A stretch of DNA of 64,000 nucleotides from Cohaesibacter marisflavi. GTDB lineage: Bacteria; Pseudomonadota; Alphaproteobacteria; Rhizobiales; Cohaesibacteraceae. The stretch lies in NCBI RefSeq assembly GCF_900115225.1, contig NZ_FOVR01000002.1:434001-498000 (forward strand), in the 5' to 3' direction. Position 1 is the stretch's first letter. Each line of letters opens with the position of its first letter. Positions 44,888 through 54,402 of the stretch are shown here, piece after piece. Both the position numbers and the translations under genes were made by a program. The notes under the pieces are model-generated. The model did no database searches. It was not told the origin of the DNA and saw nothing but the letters and a program-made list of their open reading frames with translations.

Positions 44888-45859
44888 ATGGATTTCTTTC
44901 AAACACTCATTCTTACGACAGATTCAGCCGTGCGCCTTTCTGTTCCGCTTCTTTTTGCCTGCCTTGCCGGGCTTTATTCCGAACGCTCAGGCGTCGTTGA
45001 TATCGGTCTGGAGGGCAAGATGCTTGGCGGTGCCTTCGCGGCTGGCTGCGTGGCCGCCGTGACCGGCTCCGCATGGCTTGGGCTGCTGGCTGCCATATTG
45101 GTGTCCATTGGTCTGGCGCTGGTGCATGGCTTTGCTTCCATCACCCAGCGGGGCAACCAGATCGTTTCCGGCGTGGCCATCAACTTCGTTGCCAGTGGCC
45201 TCACCGCCCTGCTCGGGCAGGCATGGTTCAGCCGTGGCGGCAAGACACCGCAATTGCCCAATACGGCCCGCTTCAACGAAATCACCCTGCCGTTCACAGA
45301 TAGCGTGCGGGGGATACCGGTGCTCGGGCCGATCTATTCGGATATCATATCCGGCCATTCTCTGCTGGTTTACGCCTCCTTCGTCGCCATTCCGCTGACA
45401 TGGTGGGTGCTTTACCGCACGCGCTTCGGATTGCGTCTGCGCGCTGTGGGGGAAAATCCCGGTGCGGTGGATACGGCAGGTATCTCGGTTGCCTGGATGC
45501 GCTACCGGGCTGTTGTCATCACGGGTATTCTATGCGGTTTTGCAGGGGCTTATCTGTCCATTGCCCAGTCGGCAGGCTTCTCCAAGGACATGACGGCAGG
45601 CAAGGGCTTCATCGCACTCGCCGCTCTGGTCTTTGCCAAATGGAAACCCGTCAATGCGCTGGGAGCCTGCTTCCTGTTCGGCTTCCTTGATGCCGTTGGC
45701 ATCCGCTTGCAGGGCACGCAATTGCCGGTTATCGGCGAGGTGCCCGTGCAGGCCATGCAGGCTTTGCCTTATGTGCTGACCGTTGTGCTGCTTGCTGGCT
45801 TTATCGGTAAGTCCATTCCGCCCAAGGCGAGTGGTGTGCCTTACACCAAGGAACGCTAG
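44888..45859 (+). CDS. Nucleoside ABC transporter permease 2
   Basis: A 323-residue permease (YufQ-like), partner of the preceding gene. ERSGVVDIGLEGKMLGGAFAA near 33, ITQRGNQIVSGVAINFVASGL near 83 and MTAGKGFIALAALVFAKWKP near 237 are family marks. ATG 44888 sits six bases after AAGGGGG; GTG 44882 is too close to that site. cdd starts nine bases after its stop. Confidence 0.9.
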   Translation: MDFFQTLILTTDSAVRLSVPLLFACLAGLYSERSGVVDIGLEGKMLGGAFAAGCVAAVTGSAWLGLLAAILVSIGLALVHGFASITQRGNQIVSGVAINFVASGLTALLGQAWFSRGGKTPQLPNTARFNEITLPFTDSVRGIPVLGPIYSDIISGHSLLVYASFVAIPLTWWVLYRTRFGLRLRAVGENPGAVDTAGISVAWMRYRAVVITGILCGFAGAYLSIAQSAGFSKDMTAGKGFIALAALVFAKWKPVNALGACFLFGFLDAVGIRLQGTQLPVIGEVPVQAMQALPYVLTVVLLAGFIGKSIPPKASGVPYTKER

Positions 45860-45868
45860 GAGAGACCC

Positions 45869-46315
45869 ATGAGTGGGATGAGTGACAAGCCCATCGCTGT
45901 GACCGAAAAGACGCTGGCGCTTCTGACGCTGGCCACCAGCGCGCGCGAAAAGGCCCATGTGCCCTATTCGCGCTTTCCCGTTGGCGTTGCCTTGCGCACG
46001 CGCTCGGGCACGGTTCACACCGGATGCAATATCGAAAACGCCTCCTATCCGGAAGGTTGGTGCGCGGAAACCTCTGCCATCTCGGCCATGATCATGGCGA
46101 GTAACGAGGTGGCGGACAGCAGGGCGATCGAGGAACTGGTGGTGATTGCCGATCACACACCGCCCATTACCCCTTGCGGCGGGTGCCGCCAGCGGATCAG
46201 GGAGTTTGGCAGTCCGGACACCATCGTCCACGCTGCCGATCTGACCGGCATCAAGCAGAGCTTCACACTGGAAGCGCTTTTGCCTGCGGCCTTCGATCTG
46301 GAAGAAAACAGATAA
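45869..46315 (+). CDS. cdd: Cytidine deaminase
   Basis: A 148-residue zinc enzyme that turns cytidine and deoxycytidine into uridine forms. The catalytic site is NIENASYPEGWCAETSA near 53-70 (Cys ligand, then the proton-shuttling Glu) and TPCGGCRQRIREF near 105 with two more Cys ligands: the three-cysteine tetrameric type. It follows the permease directly, so imported cytidine can be deaminated. A nested inverted repeat follows before punA. Confidence 0.94.
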   Translation: MSGMSDKPIAVTEKTLALLTLATSAREKAHVPYSRFPVGVALRTRSGTVHTGCNIENASYPEGWCAETSAISAMIMASNEVADSRAIEELVVIADHTPPITPCGGCRQRIREFGSPDTIVHAADLTGIKQSFTLEALLPAAFDLEENR

Positions 46316-46332
46316 CCACACGTCAGGGGAAA

Positions 46333-46378
46333 CCGGCCAAGGGCTCACACCTGCCGATACTGCATCGGCAAGGGCCGG
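46333..46378. other. Nested inverted repeats between cdd and the phosphorylase gene
   Basis: CCGGCC (46333) pairs with GGCCGG (46373), enclosing GCCGAT-ACTGC-ATCGGC (46353-46369). There is no T-run. A further CATTGAA..TTCAATG pair lies at about 46388-46422. Confidence 0.4.
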
Positions 46379-46450
46379 ATGACGTGACATTGAATTGCCA
46401 CAGCATTGCATTACATTTCAATGCTCGAAACATGAGAGGGAGATGCGCAC

Positions 46451-47266
46451 ATGACCGTTATTGGTCTCGCTCAAGATGCAGCCAAACGTGTGCTGGAAAA
46501 AGTCGAAGGCCCTATTGAGGTCGGTATGGTTCTGGGTTCAGGACTGGGGGCCTTGGCCGATGAAGTGGAAGGCGCCGAGCGCTTTCCTTATCAGAGTTTG
46601 CCCGGCTTTCCCGTCTCCTCGGTTTCTTCTCATGCATCTGAACTGGTGGTCGGTACGCTGATGGGCGTCCGGGTTGCCATTCTGGCTGGCCGCGCGCACT
46701 ATTATGAACATGGCGACGCCACTGTGATGAAGCAGCCACTGGCAACCCTTAAGGCTCTGGGCTGCGAGCAGCTTCTGCTGACCAACGCCGCAGGCTCCCT
46801 GCGCGAAGAGGTGGCTCCGGGGGAATTGATGCTGATCGATGACCATATCAACTGGTCTGGTCGCTCGCCGCTCATCGGCGTGGAAACGGATGATCGCTTT
46901 GTCGGGCTCACAGAAGCCTATGACGCCGAGATCCGCGCAGGCCTGACCCGTGCTGCGGCTTCTGCCGACATAAAGCTGGCGTCTGGCGTCTATGCATGGT
47001 TCTCCGGCCCCAATTTCGAAACGCCTGCCGAAATCCGTGCGGCCCGCATTCTGGGGGCTGATGCGGTTGGCATGTCCACCGTGCCGGAAGTCATCCTTGC
47101 CCGCTGGATGGGGATGCGCGTTGCGGCGGTGTCCACCATTACAAACTATGGGGCCGGCATGACCGGAACCGAATTGTCTCACGAAGAGACCAAGGAAGTC
47201 GGACCGATCGGCGCACAAAAGCTGATCAAGGTGATCCGCGCCTATTTGCAGGCATTGGCTGTCTAG
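46451..47266 (+). CDS. punA: Purine-nucleoside phosphorylase, trimeric type
   Basis: A 271-residue phosphorylase that splits inosine and guanosine into base and ribose-1-phosphate. GMVLGSGLGALADEVEG near 24 is the phosphate loop, AGRAHYYEHGD near 77, LLTNAAGSLREEVAPGELMLIDDHINW near 108, and MSTVPEVILARWMGMRVAAVSTITNYGAGM near 210 carries the base-recognising Asn. That Asn suggests 6-oxopurine preference. It is the purine branch of this salvage group. Confidence 0.9.
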   Translation: MTVIGLAQDAAKRVLEKVEGPIEVGMVLGSGLGALADEVEGAERFPYQSLPGFPVSSVSSHASELVVGTLMGVRVAILAGRAHYYEHGDATVMKQPLATLKALGCEQLLLTNAAGSLREEVAPGELMLIDDHINWSGRSPLIGVETDDRFVGLTEAYDAEIRAGLTRAAASADIKLASGVYAWFSGPNFETPAEIRAARILGADAVGMSTVPEVILARWMGMRVAAVSTITNYGAGMTGTELSHEETKEVGPIGAQKLIKVIRAYLQALAV

Positions 47267-47333
47267 AGCATCACGATCGTGATGCTTGGGGTGCCAGACT
47301 CTGCGGAGAATCCCTACTGGTAAAGAGAATAAA

Positions 47334-48092
47334 ATGGAACAAAAACAACTGGCTCAAAAGGCCATCTCTCTGCTCGACCTGACCAATCTCAACGATGACT
47401 GCGATGATGCTGCCATCGAGGCGCTGTGTCAGCGCGCAAAGACCTTTTATGGCAACACGGCTGCGGTTTGCGTCTGGCCGCACTTTGTCAAAAAGGCAAA
47501 GGAATGCCTTGGTGGCACAACGATAAAGGTCGCAACAGTGGTCAACTTCCCCCATGGCGGGGAAGATCTGTTTGCCACGCTGGACGAAACAGCCAAAGCT
47601 TTGGAAGACGGGGCCGACGAGATCGATCTGGTCATCCCCTATGAGGCTTTTAAAGTGGGGCGTCGCGGCTTTGCCGAGACCATGGTGCTGAAGGTGCGAG
47701 AGGCTGTTCCCGCGCCAGCCAAGCTGAAAACCATTCTGGAAACCGGTGAGTTGCAGGATGCGGACATAATCCGCGCCGCCGCCGATATGGCCATTGAAGC
47801 CGGTGCCGATTTCATCAAGACCTCGACCGGCAAGGTGAAGACGAACGCCACCCCGGAAGCGGCTGAAATCATGATGGAGGCCATCGCCGAGAGCGGTAAG
47901 CCGGTCGGCTTCAAGCCCGCCGGAGGCGTCAGAACGCTGGAAGACGCTGGCACCTATCTGGCAATTGCCGCGAAATATATGGGCTCAGACTGGGCAACGC
48001 CGGATCATTTCCGTTTCGGCGCTTCTGGCGTGCTCGATGCTTTGCTCGCCACCATGCAGGGCCAAACCGCAAAGGCAGGAGACGGCTATTGA
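47334..48092 (+). CDS. deoC: Deoxyribose-phosphate aldolase
   Basis: A 252-residue class I aldolase that splits deoxyribose-5-phosphate into acetaldehyde and glyceraldehyde-3-phosphate. The Schiff-base lysine is Lys162 in DFIKTSTGK, and the second key lysine is Lys194 in [14 protein letters not shown] before ATG 47334 decides the start over a TTG at 47286. Its stop overlaps the deoA start by one base. Confidence 0.95.
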   Translation: MEQKQLAQKAISLLDLTNLNDDCDDAAIEALCQRAKTFYGNTAAVCVWPHFVKKAKECLGGTTIKVATVVNFPHGGEDLFATLDETAKALEDGADEIDLVIPYEAFKVGRRGFAETMVLKVREAVPAPAKLKTILETGELQDADIIRAAADMAIEAGADFIKTSTGKVKTNATPEAAEIMMEAIAESGKPVGFKPAGGVRTLEDAGTYLAIAAKYMGSDWATPDHFRFGASGVLDALLATMQGQTAKAGDGY

Positions 48093-49402
48093 TGCTGCCA
48101 CAGGAAATCATACGCAAAAAACGGGACGGCGGCACGCTGAGTGCCGAGGAAATCGGCTTCTTTGTCTCGGGCATCACTGATGGCTCCGTGACCGAAGGGC
48201 AGATCTCTGCATTGGCGATGGCCGTGTTCTTTCAGGGCATGGAGCTGGACGAGCGCGTGGCACTGACATTGGCCATGCGCGATTCCGGCTCGGTGCTGGA
48301 CTGGTCAGAGCTGGACGGCCCTGTGGTCGACAAGCATTCCACCGGTGGCGTGGGCGACAACACCTCGCTGATGCTGGCGCCAGCGCTCGCTGCCTGTGGT
48401 GCTTTCGTGCCGATGATCTCGGGGCGAGGCCTCGGACATACGGGCGGCACGCTGGACAAGTTCGATTCCATTCCCGGTTATGTCACCCAGCCGGACAATG
48501 CCCTTTTCCGCAAGGTGACAAAAGAGGTTGGCTGCGCCGTGATCGGCCAGACCGCAGATCTGGCTCCCGCCGATAAACGCTTTTACGGCATCCGCGATGT
48601 CACTGCGACGGTGGAAAGCATCCATCTCATCACCGCTTCTATCCTCTCCAAGAAGCTGGCGGCCGGGCTTGAGGGGCTGGTGCTTGATGTCAAATCCGGC
48701 TCGGGTGCCTTTATGCCAACCCATGATGAAAGTGTCGCGCTGGCCAAGAGCCTCGTGACCGTTGCCAATGGGGCAGGGGTGAAGACCTCCGCGCTTATCA
48801 CCGATATGAACGAGCCGTTGGCGAGCGCTGCGGGCAACGCGATCGAAATGAAAAATGCGGTGCAGTTCCTGACCGGTGACGTGGTTGATCCGCGCAACTG
48901 GGAGATCACCGTCGCCCTTTGCGCAGAAATGCTGCTGATTGGTGGCATTGTTGCCAGCCGCGCGGAAGGCACAGAGAAGATAGAAGAGGCTTTCCGGTCT
49001 GGCCGTGCCGCCGAGAAATTCAGCGAGATGGTTGCCGCCCTTGGTGGCCCGACGGACTTCATCGAGAATATGGAAGATCATCTGACGCTTGCCCCGATGG
49101 TCGCCGACATCTACGCGCAGGAAGACGGCTTCGTTCAGGCTATCGATACGCGGGAAGTGGGCATTGCCGTGGTCGAGCTGGGCGGTGGGCGCATCCGCGC
49201 AGCTGATCCAATTGATCATTCCGTCGGTTTCGACGCGCTCGCAGGACTTGGCGTTTCTGTTGACGCCAACACGCCTATCGCGCGCGTTTATGCCAATAGT
49301 CAGGAGCAGATCGAAAAGGCAACCGCCCGCATTCGCTCTGCCTATCGCATCGGCGAAAAGGGGACGGAGAGCAAAACCGTCTATGACATCATCGATCAAT
49401 GA
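48092..49402 (+). CDS. deoA: Thymidine phosphorylase
   Basis: A 436-residue enzyme that turns thymidine or deoxyuridine into the base and deoxyribose-1-phosphate. The phosphate-binding [17 protein letters not shown] near 83 and [21 protein letters not shown] near 110 are invariant in the family; [10 protein letters not shown] near 200 is a further mark. ATG 48092 (overlapping the deoC stop in TGATG, with AGGAG ten bases upstream) is chosen over TTG 48089. Confidence 0.95.
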   Translation: MLPQEIIRKKRDGGTLSAEEIGFFVSGITDGSVTEGQISALAMAVFFQGMELDERVALTLAMRDSGSVLDWSELDGPVVDKHSTGGVGDNTSLMLAPALAACGAFVPMISGRGLGHTGGTLDKFDSIPGYVTQPDNALFRKVTKEVGCAVIGQTADLAPADKRFYGIRDVTATVESIHLITASILSKKLAAGLEGLVLDVKSGSGAFMPTHDESVALAKSLVTVANGAGVKTSALITDMNEPLASAAGNAIEMKNAVQFLTGDVVDPRNWEITVALCAEMLLIGGIVASRAEGTEKIEEAFRSGRAAEKFSEMVAALGGPTDFIENMEDHLTLAPMVADIYAQEDGFVQAIDTREVGIAVVELGGGRIRAADPIDHSVGFDALAGLGVSVDANTPIARVYANSQEQIEKATARIRSAYRIGEKGTESKTVYDIIDQ

Positions 49403-49488
49403 TCGATCATGCAAAACAAAAGGTCGAGCGGCGGTCGGGAGGCTCCTGCCGCTCCCTTTCCTGAATTATAAGATAAAGGGGGTGTCTC

Positions 49489-50727
49489 ATGGCACGCGCA
49501 TTCATTCTGGTTCTAGATTCCTTCGGCATCGGCAACGCGCCGGATGCGGAAAAATTCGGCAAGCCGACCTCCGACAAAGGCTCGGATACGTTGGGCCATA
49601 TCGCCAGTGCCTGTGCACGCGGTGAGGGCGATAAAGAAGGTTTGCGTTCCGGGCCTCTGAGCCTACCAAATATGGACCGTCTGGGGCTTGGACTGGTCGC
49701 CCAGAAGGCAACGGGCAGCCGGCCCGCCAATCTCATCGACGAAGGGGAGCCAAAGGGGCTTTGCGCCAACGCGGTCGAGGTTTCCATCGGCAAGGATACG
49801 CCCTCTGGCCACTGGGAAATCGCCGGTGTGCCGGTGCCTTTCGATTGGGGCTATTTCCCAGAAACACAGCCGACCTTCCCGCCGGAAATGACCAAGGCCT
49901 TTCTGGAGAAAACAGGCCTGCCGGGTATTCTTGGCGACAAGCATGCCTCCGGCACGGTGATCATCAACGAGTTGGGCGAAGAGAGCATCCGCACCTGCAT
50001 GCCGATCTGCTACACCAGCGCTGACTCGGTTTATCAGATCGCAGCCCATGAAGAGCATTTCGGGCTGGATCGCCTCTATGAAATTTGCGAAATCGCCTTC
50101 GATCTGGTTGCCCCATACAATATTGGCCGCGTCATTGCCCGTCCGTTCATTGGTGAGACACCCGCCGATTTCGAACGCACCGGCAACCGTCATGACTATT
50201 CGGTTCTGCCACCGGAGCCAACCTTGCTCGACCGAGCCAAGGATGCCGGTCGTCAGGTGCTGGCCGTTGGCAAGATCTCGGATATTTTCGCCGCCCAGGG
50301 AGTGACGAAAAAGATCAAGGCCACGGGCAATCCAATGATCTTTGATGAGACGCTGAAGGCCATCGCCGAGGCCAAGGACGGGGATCTGGTCTTCTCCAAT
50401 CTTGTTGATTTCGACATGCATTATGGCCATCGCCGTGATGTGTCCGGCTATGCGGCTGCCCTTGAATATTTCGATGGCCGATTGCCCGAGTTGGAAGCTG
50501 TGCTTCAGCCCGGTGATCTGGTGGTGCTGACCGCCGATCATGGCTGCGACCCGACATGGCAGGGCACAGACCACACCCGCGAGCAGGTGCCGGTTCTAAT
50601 GTTCGGGCCGGATATCGCAGGCCGCTATGCCGGTCAGCGTAACACCTTTGCCGATATTGGCGAGACGGTGGCCGAGCATCTGGGGCTTGCTTCGGGCAAG
50701 CATGGCACATCCTTCCTCAAAGCTTGA
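49489..50727 (+). CDS. deoB: Phosphopentomutase
   Basis: A 412-residue alkaline-phosphatase-superfamily enzyme that changes (deoxy)ribose-1-phosphate into the 5-phosphate, the bridge between the phosphorylases and DeoC. The metal and nucleophile region is [20 protein letters not shown] at the start and [11 protein letters not shown] near 104; [16 protein letters not shown] near 302 and [19 protein letters not shown] near 345 supply further manganese ligands. Confidence 0.95.
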   Translation: MARAFILVLDSFGIGNAPDAEKFGKPTSDKGSDTLGHIASACARGEGDKEGLRSGPLSLPNMDRLGLGLVAQKATGSRPANLIDEGEPKGLCANAVEVSIGKDTPSGHWEIAGVPVPFDWGYFPETQPTFPPEMTKAFLEKTGLPGILGDKHASGTVIINELGEESIRTCMPICYTSADSVYQIAAHEEHFGLDRLYEICEIAFDLVAPYNIGRVIARPFIGETPADFERTGNRHDYSVLPPEPTLLDRAKDAGRQVLAVGKISDIFAAQGVTKKIKATGNPMIFDETLKAIAEAKDGDLVFSNLVDFDMHYGHRRDVSGYAAALEYFDGRLPELEAVLQPGDLVVLTADHGCDPTWQGTDHTREQVPVLMFGPDIAGRYAGQRNTFADIGETVAEHLGLASGKHGTSFLKA

Positions 50728-50742
50728 TCAAGGACCTCGCGC

Positions 50743-51063
50743 ATGTGGAGAGCGATGCTTCTTAAATCTTGTCTCACTCTGATGGTCGCAGCATACAGCG
50801 CTTCTGCAGCACATTCAGATGGCAGGGCAGATGGCAAGGGAGATGGTGAGAGCATACGGTCCATGATGCAGACAGAGGCAAGCGCCTGCCCGACGGATGC
50901 CCAAAAAGCGGGGGCGGACCTCTGGCCCATGGCCGATGGTTTCGGGCGGCAGATGAGCCGCCTTAAAGGCAAGCATCCATGCGGGCAGTGGCTCGTCTGC
51001 GAGCGCACCTATCCGTCCAAACGCTGGCAATGCCGATGGGAAAATGACACCAAGGGCTCCTGA
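50743..51063 (+). CDS. Small secreted protein of unknown function
   Basis: A 106-residue protein with a signal peptide (LLKSCLTLMVAAYSASAAHS) and a mature part of about 80 residues with four cysteines (ACPTD, PCGQW, VCERT, QCRWE), suited to two disulfides. Its 16-base spacing from deoB and 39-base spacing to add place it inside the nucleoside operon. I do not recognise a family. Start could also be ATG 50755. Confidence 0.55.
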   Translation: MWRAMLLKSCLTLMVAAYSASAAHSDGRADGKGDGESIRSMMQTEASACPTDAQKAGADLWPMADGFGRQMSRLKGKHPCGQWLVCERTYPSKRWQCRWENDTKGS

Positions 51064-51102
51064 TGGAGCCGCCCGCATGCAAAGAGATTGAACAAGAAAA
51101 CA

Positions 51103-52125
51103 ATGATGCAAGCAAACTCCGCTCCCTCTGGCCAGAGGCTTTTGAAGGCCGAATTGCATGTCCATATCGAAGGCGCCGCACATCCCGAGCTGGTGCATAG
51201 GCTGGCCGAGCGCCATGGCAAGAATCTGGATGCCTTCATGCGTGAAGATGGCAGTTATATCTGGTCTGATTTCACCAATTTTCTTGAATGTTACGACAAG
51301 GTGGCCGCAGTCATCTGCACGCCTCAGGATTATGCGGATCTGACCGAAGACTATCTGCTACGCAACGCTGCTGAAGGCTGTTTCTACACTGAGTTTTTTC
51401 TTTCGCCCGATCATGTGGCGCTGCTCGGCATGAGCTATGAAAATCTGCTTGAAGGCATAAGTGAAGGCTATGAGCGTGCCAAAGCCAAGAGCGGCAAAGC
51501 AGGCTTTCCGATCGACGCGCGCTTTATCGTCACCTGCTTACGGCATATGGGGCCGGAAGCTGCCATAGAGGTTGCTAAGCGCGTGGTCGCCACGCCCCAT
51601 CCGTTGGTAACAGGCTTCGGCATGGGCGGCGATGAACGCCTCTATAGCCAGCGAGCGTTCGCTCCGGCCTTTGAAATTGCGCACGATGCAGGCCTTGCCT
51701 GCACCACCCATGCGGGGGAATTTGGTGGACCGGAAAGCGTGAAAGATGCGCTCGATCATCTGCCTGTCATACGCATTGGCCATGGGGTGCGCTCCATTGA
51801 CGACCCCGATCTCGTCAAGAGACTGGCCGATGATGCCATCTTGCTGGAGGTTTGCCCCCATTCCAACGTGGAGCTTGGGCTTTATTCTTCGCTCAGCAAG
51901 CATCCGCTCAAGGCCTTGATGGAGGCAGGAGTGCTGACAACCCTCTCATCGGATGACCCGCCCTTCTTCTCCACCTCCATTGGCAAAGAATATGATGGTA
52001 TGCAGGCCGTGACCGGGTGGAATGACGCCACCATGCTTGGCTTTACCCGTCGCTCGCTTGACGCCGCTTTTGTGGATGAGGAAACCAGAGCCAGCCTTTT
52101 GGCGCGTCTTGAACCGGTTACGTGA
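51103..52125 (+). CDS. add: Adenosine deaminase
   Basis: A 340-residue zinc hydrolase that changes adenosine to inosine. HVHIEGAAHPELV near 18 gives the HxH metal pair, TTHAGEFGGPES near 204 another His and the catalytic Glu region, IGHGVRSIDD near 227, and LTTLSSDDPPFF near 283 the Asp pair. Many relatives in this family deaminate adenine instead, so substrate is adenosine by context. The start is ATG 51103; TTG 51088 lacks a spaced ribosome site. Confidence 0.88.
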   Translation: MMQANSAPSGQRLLKAELHVHIEGAAHPELVHRLAERHGKNLDAFMREDGSYIWSDFTNFLECYDKVAAVICTPQDYADLTEDYLLRNAAEGCFYTEFFLSPDHVALLGMSYENLLEGISEGYERAKAKSGKAGFPIDARFIVTCLRHMGPEAAIEVAKRVVATPHPLVTGFGMGGDERLYSQRAFAPAFEIAHDAGLACTTHAGEFGGPESVKDALDHLPVIRIGHGVRSIDDPDLVKRLADDAILLEVCPHSNVELGLYSSLSKHPLKALMEAGVLTTLSSDDPPFFSTSIGKEYDGMQAVTGWNDATMLGFTRRSLDAAFVDEETRASLLARLEPVT

Positions 52126-52287
52126 GCGGGTGATATCAACACCCTCGGCCATATAAGGGACGCTTGTTCAGCTTAAGGCCAGAATCCGGTTCATCATTGG
52201 ACATCCATTTGACTCGGTTGCTTGCTCTCAAAGCGCGGCTTAGGCTAAAAGAGGCAAAATTGCACCATAGATCAAAGGAATCGGGCC

Positions 52288-52917
52288 ATGCAGCAGGTAA
52301 CTGTCGTCGATCATCCGCTTGTTCAGCACAAGCTCACCATCATGCGGGACAAGGACACGTCCACGGCATCCTTCCGCCAGTTGCTGCGGGAAATTTCCCA
52401 CCTGCTCTGCTATGAAGCAACGCGTGAGCTGGAAATGACCACCAAGATGATTGAAACGCCGCTCATGGAAATGAAGGCGCCAACTCTTTCCGGCAAGAAA
52501 CTGGTGTTCGCCTCTATTCTGCGCGCTGGTAATGGCCTCTTGGAAGGCATGCTGGATCTGGTCCCTTCTGCCCGTGTGGCCCATGTTGGTCTTTATCGCG
52601 ATCCGGTGACGTTTGAAGCGGTTGAATATTATTTCAAGGCACCTGAAGATCTGGAAGATCGTCTGGTCATCGCCGTTGACCCGATGCTGGCAACGGCCAA
52701 CTCGGCTGTTCTCGCCATCAATAAGCTCAAGGAACGTGGTGCTCAGAATATCCGCTTTGTTTCTCTTCTGGCAGCACCTGAAGGCATCGAAGCCTTCACC
52801 GAAGCGCACCCCGATGTGCCTGTGATCACCGCAGCCATCGACAAGAAGCTCAACGAGAAGAATTATATTCTTCCCGGTCTTGGCGATGCGGGCGACCGCA
52901 TGTATGGCACCAAGTAA
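52288..52917 (+). CDS. upp: Uracil phosphoribosyltransferase
   Basis: A 209-residue enzyme that joins uracil and PRPP to UMP. The PRPP loop is [20 protein letters not shown] near 129, and [15 protein letters not shown] is the uracil-binding C-terminus. [22 protein letters not shown] near 14 is family-typical. It reclaims uracil freed by the pyrimidine phosphorylase and ends the salvage group, followed by a palindromic terminator. Confidence 0.96.
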   Translation: MQQVTVVDHPLVQHKLTIMRDKDTSTASFRQLLREISHLLCYEATRELEMTTKMIETPLMEMKAPTLSGKKLVFASILRAGNGLLEGMLDLVPSARVAHVGLYRDPVTFEAVEYYFKAPEDLEDRLVIAVDPMLATANSAVLAINKLKERGAQNIRFVSLLAAPEGIEAFTEAHPDVPVITAAIDKKLNEKNYILPGLGDAGDRMYGTK

Positions 52918-52951
52918 GCATTTGCTTGCTGCATGATTGAATAGCAACAAG

Positions 52952-52977
52952 AACAAGGCCTGAATTCAGGCCTTGTT
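52952..52977 (+). terminator. Palindromic terminator after upp
   Basis: A perfect 26-base palindrome: AACAAGGCCTG, centre AATT, then CAGGCCTTGTT, followed by one more T. Probably works in both directions. Confidence 0.6.
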
Positions 52978-53082
52978 TACCATGCGCATTGAAAATGATG
53001 CGCGAGACGCGCGCCTTTAACGGCTTTTATTCTGAAATTTGCCATGTTGGCACCGGTTGTCGAAACCGGAGTTTTCTTTATC

Positions 53083-53625
53083 ATGGCGCGTCTTATTTTC
53101 ATGGCCATCGTCTTTGTTGTTCTTGCCACTCTGCTGCCGGGAGTGGCAACCGATTGGCTTGTAGCGAATGGCTATATGGACAGCCGTGATGCTTCCGTCC
53201 TTCTCAACACATCCTCAGCAGACAAGAGCAGCAAGACAACCAACTATAATGGCGTCAATCGCGTTGTACTAAAGCCCGGCCCAGGTGGCCACTTTTTTGC
53301 TCAGGCCTATTTCAACAACAAGACCGTGCGAACGCTGATTGATACGGGAGCCAGCACTGTTGCGCTGACCCATGAAGATGCGCGGCGCATAGGCATTCGC
53401 CCGAATGAAGCCGACTATAAGGAGCCAGTGCGGACGGGGAATGGCGTGCAGTATTATGCCCATGCACGGGTTTCCAGCGTAAGGATCGGACAGGTCAGAG
53501 TGCGCAATCTCGATGTGCTGGTTGCGCCAAAAGGAGCCCTCAGTGTCACGCTTATGGGGATGAGTTATCTGCGAAAGCTCCAGACCATCCGGGTTGAGCG
53601 AGGTCGGCTCATTCTGGAGAACTGA
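53083..53625 (+). CDS. Retropepsin-like aspartic protease, membrane anchored
   Basis: A 180-residue protein with an N-terminal membrane segment (LIFMAIVFVVLATLLPGVA) and a single retropepsin domain; it should work as a dimer. The catalytic motif is LIDTGASTVALTHEDARRIG near 97, and VTLMGMSYLRKL near 158 matches the second part of the fold. This is the TIGR02281 type common in alphaproteobacteria. CGGAG lies about eleven bases before ATG 53083; ATG 53044 is an alternative. Confidence 0.85.
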   Translation: MARLIFMAIVFVVLATLLPGVATDWLVANGYMDSRDASVLLNTSSADKSSKTTNYNGVNRVVLKPGPGGHFFAQAYFNNKTVRTLIDTGASTVALTHEDARRIGIRPNEADYKEPVRTGNGVQYYAHARVSSVRIGQVRVRNLDVLVAPKGALSVTLMGMSYLRKLQTIRVERGRLILEN

Positions 53626-53662
53626 CCCCGGCCCGGCGATCCTACCCAGCGCTCAATCACGT

Positions 53663-54277
53663 CTAGATGGCAAAGCCATACTTGCGCAGATCTTCAGCCA
53701 AACCGAACGGGCTTTTGAAATGATGCGCATGCATGCCAATGGAACGCGCCGCGTCGATATTCGGCATGGTGTCATCAACAAACAGGCAATCGGCTGCTTC
53801 CAGATTGTTGCGCTCCAGCAGAATATGAAAAATGTCGGTACCCGGTTTGACGGTTTTCTCCTCGCCGGAAATCACGATATCGCGGAACTGCTTGAGGGTG
53901 GGAAAGCGCTCCTGACATTCCCGGAAGGTGTCGCCGGCAAAGTTGGTGATCGCATAGAGCGGCACATTCATTTCCTGCAAGCGTTCCTTAATGAGTACGG
54001 TTCCGGAAATGACGCCCGGCACCATGTCATGCCAGCGCTCTCTGAAGGCACGGATTTCTTTTTCATAGCCGGGGTGTGCCTTGGTGAGCATTTCTATGCC
54101 TTCTGCCCAATCTCGGCCAAGATCCTGCTGCAAATTCCAGTCATGCAAGCCTGTTTCCGCAGTAAAGGCATCGATTTCTTCCTTGCTGGCGAAAAAAGAT
54201 TCGTAGAGATAGTGCATGTCCCAACGGATAAGGACATTACCAACATCGAAAACCACAATGGATGGATTCTGTGACAT
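53663..54277 (-). CDS. HAD family phosphatase (YihX-like)
   Basis: A 204-residue HAD-IA hydrolase. Motif I is IVVFDVGNVLIRWD, with the nucleophile Asp and a Gly-Asn pair as in YihX-type sugar-phosphate phosphatases. Motif II is YAITNFAGD near 108, motif III region DIVISGEEKTVKPGTDIF, and motif IV CLFVDDTMPNIDAARSIGMHAHHF near 168. ATG 54277 is chosen; ATG 54295 has no ribosome site. Substrate unknown. Confidence 0.85.
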   Translation of the reverse strand: MSQNPSIVVFDVGNVLIRWDMHYLYESFFASKEEIDAFTAETGLHDWNLQQDLGRDWAEGIEMLTKAHPGYEKEIRAFRERWHDMVPGVISGTVLIKERLQEMNVPLYAITNFAGDTFRECQERFPTLKQFRDIVISGEEKTVKPGTDIFHILLERNNLEAADCLFVDDTMPNIDAARSIGMHAHHFKSPFGLAEDLRKYGFAI

Positions 54278-54402
54278 GTGAGGCTCGCTATTCATCTGGC
54301 GTGAGTGTACGAAGGGTATTGTATTTGATCCGGGTGATTTATCACCACAAGATGTAGATTATATGATTCACACAAATCCTTGCTGGGGGATATTGAATTT
54401 CG

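Noticed and set aside
53594-54274. Plus-strand 226-codon frame opposite the HAD gene
   Set aside because: The minus strand encodes all four HAD motifs, so this is its shadow.
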